DNA of 12,242 bases from Bacteroidales bacterium UBA2287 (GCA_002345675.1 DDWL01000044.1:47872-60113); one strand, 5' to 3'; positions 1 through 8,175 are shown, numbered from the stretch's first letter. Numbers and translations are program-made. The notes: generated by a model not told the origin, from the sequence alone.

Positions 1-1
1 T

Positions 2-895
2 ATTTGGGGCGATTATAATAACGATGGGTATATTGACATATTGATTAGTGGTACTAATGTTAATATGCCAAATTCAAGATTCACTAAAGTATTCTCTAAC
101 AATGGAAATGAAACTTTTACTGAAGAGTTAAACGCTCAGATAGTAGATCTCAATAGCGCTGCCGCCGCTTGGGGCGATTACGATAATGATGGTGATTTAG
201 ATATAGTGTTATCAGGCGGTAGTGGTTCGTCTAAATTATCTAGGATATACAGGAACGATTGGGAAAGTTTAAATCCTTTACCTAATATTATTTCGAACTT
301 AAATACGGAGATAAATGGCTCAAATGTTACATTTAGCTGGGATGAAGCAACAGATGATAATCAGATTGGAGGCCATAGCTATAATTTGTATTTGTACAAC
401 ACTACAGATGAAAAACATTTAACTCCAGTTTATTCTTTTAAGCAAACACACCCGCTTAATGGCAAACGTTTAGTGGCTAAGTTTGGAAATATACAGGGTA
501 TTAGGGATAATGGACGGGTGAGTTACACATTATATGGAATTCTAGATAGTTATAAAGAATATGTATGGAGCGTGCAAGCAATAGACGCAAGCATGGCTGG
601 CGGTCCATTTGCTGCTGAAGCAGAATTCATCACCAGTGAAGTAACAAGTATAGTATCAGCCTCAAATGTTGTTAAACTTTTTCCAAATCCAACATTTGGA
701 ATGATTACTATCGATTTTGGAAGTGTTAAAGTGAATCGATTGTCTGTAAACGATTTATTAGGGAAACAGTTGCTTACACTTGATGTGTTTGAACCAGTTA
801 TTGAACTTAATATAAGCAACTTAAGTAAGGGTGTTTATTTTATTGTAGCTGAGTCAAACTATGAAATAATTACTTCAAAAATTGTAAAAGAGTAA
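2..895 (+). CDS. Secreted FG-GAP/VCBS repeat protein with T9SS C-terminal sorting domain (5'-partial)
   Basis: The frame is open from base 2, so the true start lies upstream; 297 residues are visible before TAA at 893-895. Two Asp/Asn-rich, probably calcium-binding FG-GAP/VCBS loops are seen: WGDYNNDGYIDILISG at the left edge and WGDYDNDGDLDIVLSGG about 55 residues later. A beta-rich region with a fibronectin-III-like look follows (VTFSWDEATDDN, then YVWSVQAID). The last ~75 residues match a type A type IX secretion sorting domain: LFPNPTFGMITID, then LLGKQLL, then LSKGVYFIV and a Lys-rich end. Known of the family: such domains direct export through the T9SS and are cleaved, releasing the protein or anchoring it on the surface. 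The function of the passenger cannot be told from this fragment; adhesion or glycan binding is only a guess. There is no signal peptide because the N terminus is missing. Confidence 0.88.
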   Translation: MWGDYNNDGYIDILISGTNVNMPNSRFTKVFSNNGNETFTEELNAQIVDLNSAAAAWGDYDNDGDLDIVLSGGSGSSKLSRIYRNDWESLNPLPNIISNLNTEINGSNVTFSWDEATDDNQIGGHSYNLYLYNTTDEKHLTPVYSFKQTHPLNGKRLVAKFGNIQGIRDNGRVSYTLYGILDSYKEYVWSVQAIDASMAGGPFAAEAEFITSEVTSIVSASNVVKLFPNPTFGMITIDFGSVKVNRLSVNDLLGKQLLTLDVFEPVIELNISNLSKGVYFIVAESNYEIITSKIVKE

Positions 896-918
896 AATAG
901 TAATTTAAAAATAGAAAT

Positions 919-948
919 GGGGAAAGTTATTCGATTTCCCCTTTTTTT
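919..948 (+). terminator. Rho-independent terminator after the T9SS cargo gene, possibly bidirectional
   Basis: GGGGAAA at 919-925 pairs with TTTCCCC at 935-941 across a 9-base loop, followed by seven T at 942-948. It starts 23 bases after the stop codon. The minus-strand gene thpR ends at 952, and on that strand the same hairpin is followed by a mixed A/T-rich run, so it may also end the convergent transcript, less efficiently. Confidence 0.85.
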
Positions 949-951
949 ATT

Positions 952-1512
952 TTAAAGTGGGGTTTTATACAAACTGTGATAAATTGCTCCAGTGGTCGTT
1001 AGTTCGCTTTTATAGTGAATTATCTCGTTGGCGTTGCTCTGTTGAAACAAAGTTTCATTCTCCGACTTTAAGAAATCGATTAGTGTAGAAGTACTTACTA
1101 AATGTTTTGGTCTTCCAAGGGTAATATGTGGGTTAAACCCGCGCTCGTCGGGCGTAAAGCCAAATGCGCTTACTACTTCATTTGTAATTCGATGCAATTC
1201 TTCTAATGCCCCATTCTTTTCAACCCCTACCCAAATAACTTTCGGATTGGTTTGCTGTCCAAAATAGCCCAAACCCTTAAGGTTTATACTGAATTGATTG
1301 AAACTTTTTACTTCGTTGGCTAAAGCATTTTGTAATTTTCCGACACTTTTTATAGGCGTTTCGCCTAAAAAGAAAAGGGTTAGGTGCAAAACATCGGGAT
1401 TTACCCATTTTACCTGTTTGCTGTCGAATTGCTTTCGCAAATTTTCCCAAACTGTATAAAGTTTCTCTTCAACTTTTATGGGAATAGCAATAAAGGTGCG
1501 AATTGTTTCCAT
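952..1512 (-). CDS. thpR: RNA 2',3'-cyclic phosphodiesterase (LigT/ThpR family)
   Basis: A 186-residue protein of the 2H phosphoesterase family. The two defining His-x-Thr motifs are both present: HLTLFFLG (H43, T45) and HITLGRPK (H129, T131). Length and the N-terminal RTFIAIPI strand are typical of bacterial ThpR/LigT. Known of the family: it hydrolyses 2',3'-cyclic phosphates at RNA ends to 2'-phosphates and can ligate tRNA half-molecules in vitro; it acts in the cytoplasm. The ATG at 1510-1512 gives the standard N terminus, and no Shine-Dalgarno is visible. It lies downstream of gcvP on the same strand, but the strong terminator at 1532-1580 separates them, so it is probably transcribed largely on its own. 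Its 3' end faces the T9SS cargo gene. Confidence 0.9.
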   Translation of the reverse strand: METIRTFIAIPIKVEEKLYTVWENLRKQFDSKQVKWVNPDVLHLTLFFLGETPIKSVGKLQNALANEVKSFNQFSINLKGLGYFGQQTNPKVIWVGVEKNGALEELHRITNEVVSAFGFTPDERGFNPHITLGRPKHLVSTSTLIDFLKSENETLFQQSNANEIIHYKSELTTTGAIYHSLYKTPL

Positions 1513-1531
1513 TGTTTAGTGTTGATGAGTA

Positions 1532-1580
1532 ACGTAAAAAGAAAAACCACAAAGACTGACGACAAGCAGGCTTTGTGGTT
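1532..1580 (-). terminator. Rho-independent terminator of gcvP
   Basis: A perfect 10-bp stem, AACCACAAAG at 1545-1554 against CTTTGTGGTT at 1571-1580, with a 16-base loop. Read on the minus strand it is followed by TTTTTCTTTTT, and it begins 17 bases past the gcvP stop. A short inner CTG/CAG pair (1556-1558 with 1567-1569) could extend the stem. Confidence 0.88.
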
Positions 1581-1597
1581 ATAGTTATAAAACAGAT

Positions 1598-4465
1598 CTA
1601 CAAGTAATCTTCAATAGGAGCGCACGAGCAAACCAAGTTACGGTCGCCATACCCCGAATCGATTTTGCCAACCGTTGGCCAAAACTTATTGTTGCCAATC
1701 CATGCCAATGGAAATGCTGCTTTTTGACGATCGTATGCATGACTCCATTCGTTGCCAGTTACTTCGGCAGCGGTGTGGGGTGCATTCTTCAGCACGTTGT
1801 CAACCTTATCGGCTTTACCCGATTTAATGTCCTCAAGTTCCATTTTAATCGAAATCATGGTTTCGACAAAGCGGTCGAGTTCCTGCTTCGTTTCGCTTTC
1901 GGTAGGTTCAACCATAAGTGTTTCGTGAACTGGAAACGAAAGGGTAGGAGCGTGGAAACCGTAATCCATAAGCCTACGGGCTATATCGCCAGTTTCAATA
2001 TCGTAGCTTGCCTTAAAGTGGCGGCAGTCGAGAATCATTTCGTGCCCAATACGACCGGTTGTGCCAGTGTAAAGAACCTCGAAGTTTCCTTTTAGTTTGG
2101 CTGTTAGGTAGTTGGCGTTAAGTATTGCCATTTCGGTCGAGCGCTTTAATCCCTCTTCTCCAAGCATAAGAATATAGCCATAGGTAATGGCAAGAACAAA
2201 TGCGCTACCCCAAGGTGCTGCCGAAACAGCTTTAATGGCATGCTCGCCACCAGTTTTTACAACTGGATGCGTTGGTAGAAAAGGCACAAGGTGCTTGGCT
2301 ACGCCAATAGGACCAACGCCAGGACCACCGCCTCCGTGAGGAATTGCGAATGTTTTATGAAGATTTAGGTGACAAACATCGGCGCCAATGGTACCTGGAT
2401 TAGTTAGCCCAACCTGAGCGTTCATGTTGGCACCATCCATGTAAACCTGTCCGCCGTTATCGTGAATTATCTTCATCATCTCCTTAATTTCGCTTTCGAA
2501 AACTCCATGGGTCGAAGGGTAGGTTACCATAAAAGCGGCAAGGTTGTCGCGATGCTGTTCGGCTTTTGCTTTTAAATCGTCAAGCGAAATATTTCCCTTT
2601 TCGTCGCAGGCAACAACAATAACATCCATACCAGCCATGGCTGCACTTGCAGGGTTTGTTCCGTGTGCCGAAGCGGGAATAAGCACAACATTCCTGTGAG
2701 AATCGTTACGACTAATGTGATACTGACGAATTACCATAAGTCCTGCATACTCGCCAGCTGCACCAGAGTTTGGCTGTAGCGAAATGGCATCGAAACCTGT
2801 AATCTCGGCAAGGTAATTTTCGAGATCGCAAATTAGGTTCATGTAACCTTCAGCTTGCTCGGTTGGAACAAATGGGTGAATTCCCCCAAACTCGGGCCAA
2901 CTTAACGGTAGCATTAGGGTTGCTGCGTTTAGCTTCATGGTGCAGCTTCCCAGCGAAATCATGCTGTGGGTTAGCGAAATATCTTTACGCTCAAGTTTTT
3001 TAATGTAGCGCATCATCTCGGTTTCGGAGTGAAACGAGTTGAAAACCTTACCATTGAGGTAGGTCGATTTGCGCCTAAGGTTTTCGGGAAGACAATTGGT
3101 TTCCTTTATTTCCTTAACCACAGGAGCAGGTTTTCCTGCTAATTCAGCAAAAATGGCAAGTAACTTATTTACATCGGCAAGCGAGGTAACCTCGTCGAAG
3201 CTAATGCCAACGGTTCCGTTTTTCTTGTAGTTAAGGTTTAACTCTTTGTCAATTGCTTTGCGCTTAACCATGTCGGACTTAATGCCGGTTGGTAATTCAA
3301 CCTCTATTGTGTCGAAGAAGTTTTCAACGGTTTGCTTGTAGCCAAGTTTTCCCAATTCGGTTGCAACCAAACAAGCTGCGCTATGCGCGTGCGAAGCAAT
3401 ACGACGAATGCCTTCGGGACCATGGTAAACAGCAAACATACCAGCCATTGTAGCCAGAAGTGCCTGTGCTGTACAAATATTTGAAGTTGCGCGTTCGCGC
3501 TTAATGTGCTGTTCGCGAGTTTGAAGCGCCATACGAAGCGCTTTGTTTCCATGACGATCGACGGATACTCCAATAATTCTTCCGGGAAGCTGACGCTTAA
3601 ATTCGTCTTTAGTGGCAAGGTATGCAGCATGAGGACCGCCAAATCCCATTGGTACACCAAAACGTTGGGTTGTACCAACAACTACGTCGGCACCCCATTC
3701 GCCTGGAGGTGTAAGAAGTGCAAGCGAAAGAAGGTCGGCAGCAACTGTAACAAGCGCACCGTTTTCGTGAACTTTAGCTATAAAGGCCGAGTAATCGCGG
3801 GCTTTTCCTTTAGCCGATGGGAACTGAACAATAGCGCCAAATTCTTTTCCTGTAAAAGCGTACTCTTTATAGCAACCAGTAACAATTTTAATTCCAAGGG
3901 GAATAGCGCGAGCCTCAACAACCTCGAGGGTTTGAGGGAAAATGTCGCCATCGATAAATACTACGTTACGCTCTTCCTTAACGGCTTGGCGCGAACGAAG
4001 GTTGTACATCATAATTGCTGCTTCGGCTGCTGCTGTGGCTTCGTCGAGAAGCGATGCGTTGGCTATTTCCATTCCGGTTAATTCCATAACCATGGTTTGG
4101 AAGTTTAGAAGTGCCTCGAGGCGACCTTGGCTAATTTCGGCCTGATAAGGAGTGTATGAAGTGTACCAGCTGGGATTTTCGAAAATATTTCGAAGAATAA
4201 CCGACGGTGTTTGGGTTCCGTAGTACCCCATGCCAATAAACGAACGGTAAATCTTGTTTTTTGCTGCAAGTAATTTTGCTTTTGCAAGATATTCGTACTC
4301 GGTAAGTGGAGCTGGAAGGTTTAAAGGCTTTTTAAGCCTAATAGATTGGGGAACAGTTTGGTTAATAAGTTCGTCCAAACTTTTAACGCCAACTACGTCG
4401 AGCATCTCTTTTAACTCGGTGTCGCGTGGGCCAATGTGGCGTGAAACGAAACGGTCAGTTGTCAT
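1598..4465 (-). CDS. gcvP: Glycine dehydrogenase (aminomethyl-transferring), P-protein of the glycine cleavage system
   Basis: A 955-residue single-chain P-protein, the usual length of the fused (non-split) form. It binds pyridoxal phosphate, decarboxylates glycine and passes the aminomethyl group to lipoylated GcvH, in the cytoplasm. The N-terminal half starts FVSRHIGP (7-14) and carries YTPYQAEISQGRLEAL (104-119). The C-terminal half has SLGSCTMKLN (504-513), ASAHGTNPASA (598-608) and the PLP-lysine region HLNLHKTFAIPHGGGGPG (699-716), with K704 the likely Schiff-base lysine. The C terminus ends in GYGDRNLVCSCAPIEDYL, the expected conserved tail. gcvT, gcvH and lpd are not in the window. 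The ATG at 4463-4465 leads directly into the conserved FVSRHIGP region; there is no Shine-Dalgarno, as is common in Bacteroidota. A well-formed terminator follows. Confidence 0.98.
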   Translation of the reverse strand: MTTDRFVSRHIGPRDTELKEMLDVVGVKSLDELINQTVPQSIRLKKPLNLPAPLTEYEYLAKAKLLAAKNKIYRSFIGMGYYGTQTPSVILRNIFENPSWYTSYTPYQAEISQGRLEALLNFQTMVMELTGMEIANASLLDEATAAAEAAIMMYNLRSRQAVKEERNVVFIDGDIFPQTLEVVEARAIPLGIKIVTGCYKEYAFTGKEFGAIVQFPSAKGKARDYSAFIAKVHENGALVTVAADLLSLALLTPPGEWGADVVVGTTQRFGVPMGFGGPHAAYLATKDEFKRQLPGRIIGVSVDRHGNKALRMALQTREQHIKRERATSNICTAQALLATMAGMFAVYHGPEGIRRIASHAHSAACLVATELGKLGYKQTVENFFDTIEVELPTGIKSDMVKRKAIDKELNLNYKKNGTVGISFDEVTSLADVNKLLAIFAELAGKPAPVVKEIKETNCLPENLRRKSTYLNGKVFNSFHSETEMMRYIKKLERKDISLTHSMISLGSCTMKLNAATLMLPLSWPEFGGIHPFVPTEQAEGYMNLICDLENYLAEITGFDAISLQPNSGAAGEYAGLMVIRQYHISRNDSHRNVVLIPASAHGTNPASAAMAGMDVIVVACDEKGNISLDDLKAKAEQHRDNLAAFMVTYPSTHGVFESEIKEMMKIIHDNGGQVYMDGANMNAQVGLTNPGTIGADVCHLNLHKTFAIPHGGGGPGVGPIGVAKHLVPFLPTHPVVKTGGEHAIKAVSAAPWGSAFVLAITYGYILMLGEEGLKRSTEMAILNANYLTAKLKGNFEVLYTGTTGRIGHEMILDCRHFKASYDIETGDIARRLMDYGFHAPTLSFPVHETLMVEPTESETKQELDRFVETMISIKMELEDIKSGKADKVDNVLKNAPHTAAEVTGNEWSHAYDRQKAAFPLAWIGNNKFWPTVGKIDSGYGDRNLVCSCAPIEDYL

Positions 4466-4511
4466 ATAATTGATGGTATTCTGTGTTGATGTTTAATTAT
4501 GAAATTTGATG

Positions 4512-4519
4512 TAAAAGTA
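4512..4519 (-). promoter_or_regulatory. Possible -7 element for gcvP
   Basis: On the minus strand TACTTTTA matches seven of eight positions of the Bacteroidota -7 consensus TAnnTTTG, 46 bases before the gcvP ATG. No TTG was found at the expected -33 distance, so this is a weak call. Confidence 0.3.
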
Positions 4520-4590
4520 GAAAATCAATAACAGATTTGTATGAATTTGGTCATTCTTTTAATAACTTTTTTAAAAACAGGCTGTTTCAC

Positions 4591-5235
4591 TTATTTTTCG
4601 GTTAGAAAAGGGTTGCTACTTTTTTCGATTGCAATGGTTGTTTCGCTTCCATGACCGGGATAAACGGTTGTGGTTTGGTTTAGAGTTAAAAGTTTAGCTT
4701 TAATGCTGCCAATAATTGTATCGTAATTGCCTCCAGGCAAATCGGTTCGCCCAATAGAACCTTCAAAAAGTGTGTCGCCCGAAACAAGGAAATTGCAAAC
4801 TTCGGAGTAAAAACAAATTCCTCCACGTGTGTGGCCTGGTGTATGAATAACTTTCAGTTCAGTGTTCCCAAATTTTATTGTATCGCCATCGCTTACAGTT
4901 ATTTCAACTTCGGGAGCTGAGTCAATGCTTATACCAAACATTAATGCGTGCTGCGGGAGCATTTGAAGCATAAGCAGCTCCTCGCCATGCGCAATAGCCT
5001 CAATTCCATACTTTTCCTTAACAAAGGTAATTCCAAGTACATGGTCAATATGGCAATGGGTGTTAATTGCATACTTTGGAATTAGCTGATTTTCAGAAAT
5101 AAATGAAGTTATTTCGTCTTGCTCACTAACGGTGTAGCAACCACAATCGACAATAACACACTCCTTGGTTTCGTCGTAAATAATGTAGGTATTCTCCTGA
5201 AATGGGTTAAAAACTAAGCGATGAATTTTTATCAT
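4591..5235 (-). CDS. MBL-fold metallo-hydrolase, glyoxalase II-like
   Basis: A 214-residue metallo-beta-lactamase-fold enzyme with the full set of dinuclear metal ligands: THCHIDH (H60, H62, D64, H65), HTPGHTRGG (H135), SGDTLF (D154) and YPGHG (H195). The SGDTLFEGSIGRTDLPGG block is typical of the YcbL/glyoxalase-II-like subgroup. The protein lacks the longer C-terminal substrate domain of classical hydroxyacylglutathione hydrolase. The likely role is cytoplasmic hydrolysis of a thiolester or related small molecule; the physiological substrate cannot be read from sequence. It begins 11 bases after the stop of pcm and is very probably co-transcribed with it. A 125-base gap separates it from gcvP. 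Confidence 0.9.
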   Translation of the reverse strand: MIKIHRLVFNPFQENTYIIYDETKECVIVDCGCYTVSEQDEITSFISENQLIPKYAINTHCHIDHVLGITFVKEKYGIEAIAHGEELLMLQMLPQHALMFGISIDSAPEVEITVSDGDTIKFGNTELKVIHTPGHTRGGICFYSEVCNFLVSGDTLFEGSIGRTDLPGGNYDTIIGSIKAKLLTLNQTTTVYPGHGSETTIAIEKSSNPFLTEK

Positions 5236-5246
5236 TTTGGTAAGTA

Positions 5247-5891
5247 TTACTTGTTAGTACCTTTAAGCAGAGGAACAAAAATAAAGCGTCCGTTGTTCGA
5301 TATTTCAATGTTTTCTTCGGAATGCTTTTCAACCAGCATCATATTTTGACCTTGGCTGTCGCCAACTGGTATTACCATTCGGCCACCAACCTTTAGCTGG
5401 TCGATGAGCGCTTTTGGAATTTCGGGAGCACCCGCGGTAACCAGAATCTTATCGAACGGCCCGTAGGTTGGCAGCCCTAAGTAACCATCGCCGTAAAAGA
5501 AGTGTGGATGGTAACCCATGCGCTCAAGTATCGATTTCGACTTTTGAAACAGCTCTTTTTGTCGTTCAATGGTGAATACTTTTGCCCCAATTTCGATAAG
5601 CACAGCCGTTTGGTAACCCGAGCCGGTGCCAATTTCTAGAACCTTATCGTGGGGTTGAATTTTAAGCAGTTGAGTTTGAAAAGCTACGGTGTATGGTTGC
5701 GATATTGTTTGACCCGCCCCAATGGGAAATGCCGAATCTTTATACGAAAAGTTAAGAAAGCTACTCTCCATAAATTGGTGACGGGGTACAGTGTTTATTG
5801 CATTTAAAACCATTTCGTCGGTTATGCCTTTACTCCGAATTTCATCGACAAGTTTTTTCCGTAAGCCTTTGTGTCTAAATGAGTCTTCCAT
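5247..5891 (-). CDS. pcm: Protein-L-isoaspartate O-methyltransferase
   Basis: A 214-residue, SAM-dependent, class I methyltransferase that repairs isoaspartyl residues formed in ageing proteins. Diagnostic blocks are VPRHQF (35-40), the PIGAGQTISQPY substrate segment (56-67), the SAM-binding VLEIGTGSGYQTAVL (84-98), and a C-terminal GGRMVIPVG strand. Length is normal for the bacterial enzyme. The ATG at 5889-5891 gives MEDSFRHKGLRKKLV, a plausible complete N terminus. It heads a two-gene unit with the MBL hydrolase downstream. A perfect -7 element lies 38 bases upstream of the start. Confidence 0.95.
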   Translation of the reverse strand: MEDSFRHKGLRKKLVDEIRSKGITDEMVLNAINTVPRHQFMESSFLNFSYKDSAFPIGAGQTISQPYTVAFQTQLLKIQPHDKVLEIGTGSGYQTAVLIEIGAKVFTIERQKELFQKSKSILERMGYHPHFFYGDGYLGLPTYGPFDKILVTAGAPEIPKALIDQLKVGGRMVIPVGDSQGQNMMLVEKHSEENIEISNNGRFIFVPLLKGTNK

Positions 5892-5929
5892 CCAATTTGG
5901 CTCTATATGGGTTGTTTGTAGGGTTTATG

Positions 5930-5937
5930 CAAAGATA
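5930..5937 (-). promoter_or_regulatory. -7 promoter element of the pcm-MBL operon
   Basis: On the minus strand TATCTTTG is a perfect match to the Bacteroidota -7 consensus TAnnTTTG and lies 38 bases before the pcm ATG. A clear TTG at -33 was not found. A second perfect -7 match on the same strand, TATATTTG at 6027-6034, is farther upstream and could be a distal start. Confidence 0.55.
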
Positions 5938-6092
5938 GCTCGAAATGGCAATAAGAAAAATTGAAGAGGTTGAATTATGAGATATTGAAACTAACTTTCT
6001 ATATCTGAGTTATTCTGAACGTTATACAAATATAATACACACTGATTTTTTCGTGAAATATTCATATGAAATCTATGTTGAAACAATAATAT

Positions 6093-6123
6093 TTGTCAAT
6101 TTGAAAGCTTTATTGTATATTTG
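6093..6123 (+). promoter_or_regulatory. Promoter of the rloA-rloB module
   Basis: TTG at 6093-6095 and a perfect -7 element TATATTTG at 6116-6123, separated by 20 bases, fit the Bacteroidota primary sigma consensus. Transcription would start near 6128-6131, giving a leader of about 22-25 bases before the ATG at 6153. The last four bases of the -7 box lie in the inverted repeat at 6120-6142. Confidence 0.65.
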
Positions 6124-6142
6124 CGTGAAAATATCACGCAAA
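6120..6142. promoter_or_regulatory. Candidate operator: perfect 9-bp inverted repeat over the -7 box
   Basis: TTTGCGTGA (6120-6128) and TCACGCAAA (6134-6142) are perfect inverted repeats around an AAATA spacer. The left arm covers the TTTG of the -7 element and the right arm ends 10 bases before the rloA ATG. Because the expected start of transcription falls at the end of the left arm, the arms cannot both lie in the mRNA, which favours a dimeric DNA-binding repressor over an RNA hairpin. The regulator is unknown; no helix-turn-helix gene lies next to it. Confidence 0.55.
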
Positions 6143-6152
6143 ATAAATTGCC

Positions 6153-7520
6153 ATGTTGATTAGATTTGTAATTGAGAACTTATTTTCCTTTGGAGAAAGG
6201 AAAGAGTTCTCCACAATACCCAATAAAAGATTAAAAACGCTTGATCATCACAAATATAATTATGATGATTTCAATGTTTTAAAAATCGCCTCTTTATATG
6301 GCGCTAATGGAGCAGGAAAATCGAACCTTATTAAATCATTAGAATTATTCCAAAAGCTCATTATTAGAGAGAAAATACCATTCAGATTAAAAGATTCGAA
6401 GTTTAAGTTTAATAATTCTGAAGATAGTCAGAATCAAATATTTGCTATTGAATTTATTCAAGAAAGTAAAGCCTTTTATTATGGTATTGTCTTAAATGAA
6501 AACACTATTGTAACCGAAGAACTATACTTGTCTGGATTAGGCAAAAAAGAAGATAAGTTGATTTATGAGCGAAAAACAGATAATAGAGATATGACAAGTA
6601 TTACTTTTCTTGAAGATTTTGAGAAAGACGAAAAAAGTCAAATTTTAAAAAGCATATTACTTGAAGAATTTGTAAAACCAAATGAGCCAGTTTTAAAGTT
6701 GCTTTCAAATAGAGACAATAAATATTTGAAGAATGTGAAGATTGCCTATAAATGGTTTGAAGATACGCTTCAAATTATTACTCCTGATTCAAAACCTAGA
6801 GCTTTAGCACATAAGATTGATATCGACAAAGAGTTTAAAAACTACGCAAAAGATTTAATGTGTTCGTTTAATTTAGGAATTACGGAGTTGACTTCTGAGA
6901 AAAAAGATATAAAAGAGTTTTTTGGAGAAGATAATGAAAAAGAACTTGATGGTTTAATTAAAGACGTTGAGGATTCCCCCCAAAAAATGATTGGTTTGAG
7001 GAGTAGTAAGGGCGATGAGCTAATTATTGTAAAAGAGAACGATAAAATTTGGGTTAAAACTTTAAAGGTTGGACATACTGGAAAAAGAGACAAATCAGTT
7101 CTTTTTAGTCTTGATGAAGAATCGGATGGAACGGTAAGGCTGCTAGATTTTGTGCCAGCATTTAAAAGCGTTATATCAAATGAGAAGGTGTTTATAATTG
7201 ATGAAATTGAAAGAAGTATTCATCCACTTCTTATTAAAGAATTAGTGCAGAAGTTCTCTTTAGACACGAATACTAAGGGACAATTGATTTTTTCAACGCA
7301 TGAATCAAACTTACTAGACCAAGAAATATTTAGACTAGATGAAATTTGGTTTGTTGAAAAAAATAAAGATGGTTCAACCGACCTATATTCCCTAAATGAT
7401 TTTAAAGAACATAAAACTATTGATATTCAAAAGGGATATCTCAATGGAAGATACGGTTCTATTCCATTTCTGGGTAATTTACATGATTTAAATTGGCATA
7501 ATTATGATACTAACCAATAG
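6153..7520 (+). CDS. RloA-type AAA/ABC-family ATPase of a two-gene (RloA-RloB) module
   Basis: A 455-residue protein of the SMC/OLD-like ATPase group often annotated AAA_15/AAA_21 (COG1106). Walker A is GANGAGKSN (50-58, K56). An ABC-signature-like segment is DEESDGTVRLL (321-331). Walker B is VFIIDE (346-351, catalytic E351), and the switch-His segment is STHESNLLD (381-389, H383). The variable middle (about 150-320) is the place of the coiled or effector-specific insertion. The C-terminal KGYLNGRYGSIPFLGN segment is typical of RloA-like members. No nuclease domain is fused to it; the following gene, which overlaps its last 17 bases, probably supplies that role. The family is often found in restriction-modification loci and defence islands, but no restriction genes are seen here. 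The coding sequence is very A+T-rich (the 60 bases at 6601-6660 hold only 14 G+C), unlike dnaB, suggesting transfer. The promoter and a candidate operator lie directly upstream. Confidence 0.88.
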   Translation: MLIRFVIENLFSFGERKEFSTIPNKRLKTLDHHKYNYDDFNVLKIASLYGANGAGKSNLIKSLELFQKLIIREKIPFRLKDSKFKFNNSEDSQNQIFAIEFIQESKAFYYGIVLNENTIVTEELYLSGLGKKEDKLIYERKTDNRDMTSITFLEDFEKDEKSQILKSILLEEFVKPNEPVLKLLSNRDNKYLKNVKIAYKWFEDTLQIITPDSKPRALAHKIDIDKEFKNYAKDLMCSFNLGITELTSEKKDIKEFFGEDNEKELDGLIKDVEDSPQKMIGLRSSKGDELIIVKENDKIWVKTLKVGHTGKRDKSVLFSLDEESDGTVRLLDFVPAFKSVISNEKVFIIDEIERSIHPLLIKELVQKFSLDTNTKGQLIFSTHESNLLDQEIFRLDEIWFVEKNKDGSTDLYSLNDFKEHKTIDIQKGYLNGRYGSIPFLGNLHDLNWHNYDTNQ

Positions 7521-8175
7521 GCTTTTTGAACGAATTCCACCTAGTAGAGAAGCTAAAAGTATCTACATATTCTGTGAAGGAGCAAAAAGGGAATTTGATT
7601 ACTTCGAATATTTTAAAGAACTTGACTCTCGAATAAATATTGAAGTGTATAAACTTCATGAGCAGGAGGGTAACTCCCCATCAGGGTTATTGCAAATTGC
7701 TGAAAGGTGTATAAATAAAACCAGTGAAAATCCCAATCCAAAATATATTTTTATTGAAGGAGATGAAGTTTGGATTGTTTTAGATATTGACAAGGATAAG
7801 TTTAATTCAAGAGAGCCTCAAATCAAAAATATCCAAACAAGATGTAATGAACTTGAAAATTGGCACTTAGCACAGAGCAATCCGTGTTTTGAAGTATGGT
7901 TATACTATCATTTACATTCTCATAAGCCTGAATTTGAAAAATCAGAAAAATGTTCTGAGTGGAAAAAATTAGTAAATAATTCGGTTAAAGGTGGTTTCGA
8001 TCCACGAAAACATCCAATCTACATTGAAACTGCAATTATTAATGCAGAAAAGAACTTTAAATTAGTTGGGGATAAACTTGACTTTGGTTGTACGGATGTT
8101 TATAATTTAGCAAGCACAATTGTACCACTATTAAGTTCAAAATTAAAAAGAGTTCTGAACCAGATACCAGAATAA
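7504..8175 (+). CDS. RloB-family protein with TOPRIM-like acidic motifs
   Basis: A 223-residue protein with the hallmarks of the RloB family. An N-terminal strand-Glu-Gly motif is YIFCEGAKRE (21-30, E25, E30). An acidic strand is VWIVLDIDKD (89-98; D94, D96, D98). The family-typical SNPCFEVWLYYHL is at 125-137. The spacing of E-G and DxDxD resembles the metal site of TOPRIM domains (OLD nucleases, AriB/DUF4435); that catalytic reading is an inference from motif order. Its ATG at 7504 lies inside the end of the ATPase gene (17-base overlap, different frame), so the two are translationally coupled. Length is normal for the family and nothing looks truncated. It is as A+T-rich as its partner. 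The proposed role is effector, possibly a nuclease, controlled by the ATPase in anti-phage defence. RloB has been named from restriction loci, and its function is poorly known. Confidence 0.87.
   Translation: MILTNRLFERIPPSREAKSIYIFCEGAKREFDYFEYFKELDSRINIEVYKLHEQEGNSPSGLLQIAERCINKTSENPNPKYIFIEGDEVWIVLDIDKDKFNSREPQIKNIQTRCNELENWHLAQSNPCFEVWLYYHLHSHKPEFEKSEKCSEWKKLVNNSVKGGFDPRKHPIYIETAIINAEKNFKLVGDKLDFGCTDVYNLASTIVPLLSSKLKRVLNQIPE

Noticed and set aside
1724..2095. Plus-strand 123-codon open frame inside gcvP
   Set aside because: It is the antisense shadow of a strongly conserved gene, with no family motifs; other long antisense frames in gcvP, such as 3506-4081, were rejected for the same reason.
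4571..4590. AAACAG/CTGTTT inverted repeat after the MBL hydrolase gene as a terminator
   Set aside because: The arms nearly touch, leaving at most a 5-bp A+T-rich stem with a three-base loop; too weak to call.
6120..6142. Reading the rloA palindrome as a transcription attenuator hairpin
   Set aside because: The predicted transcription start lies at the end of the left arm and no T run follows, so the RNA would not contain the full hairpin.
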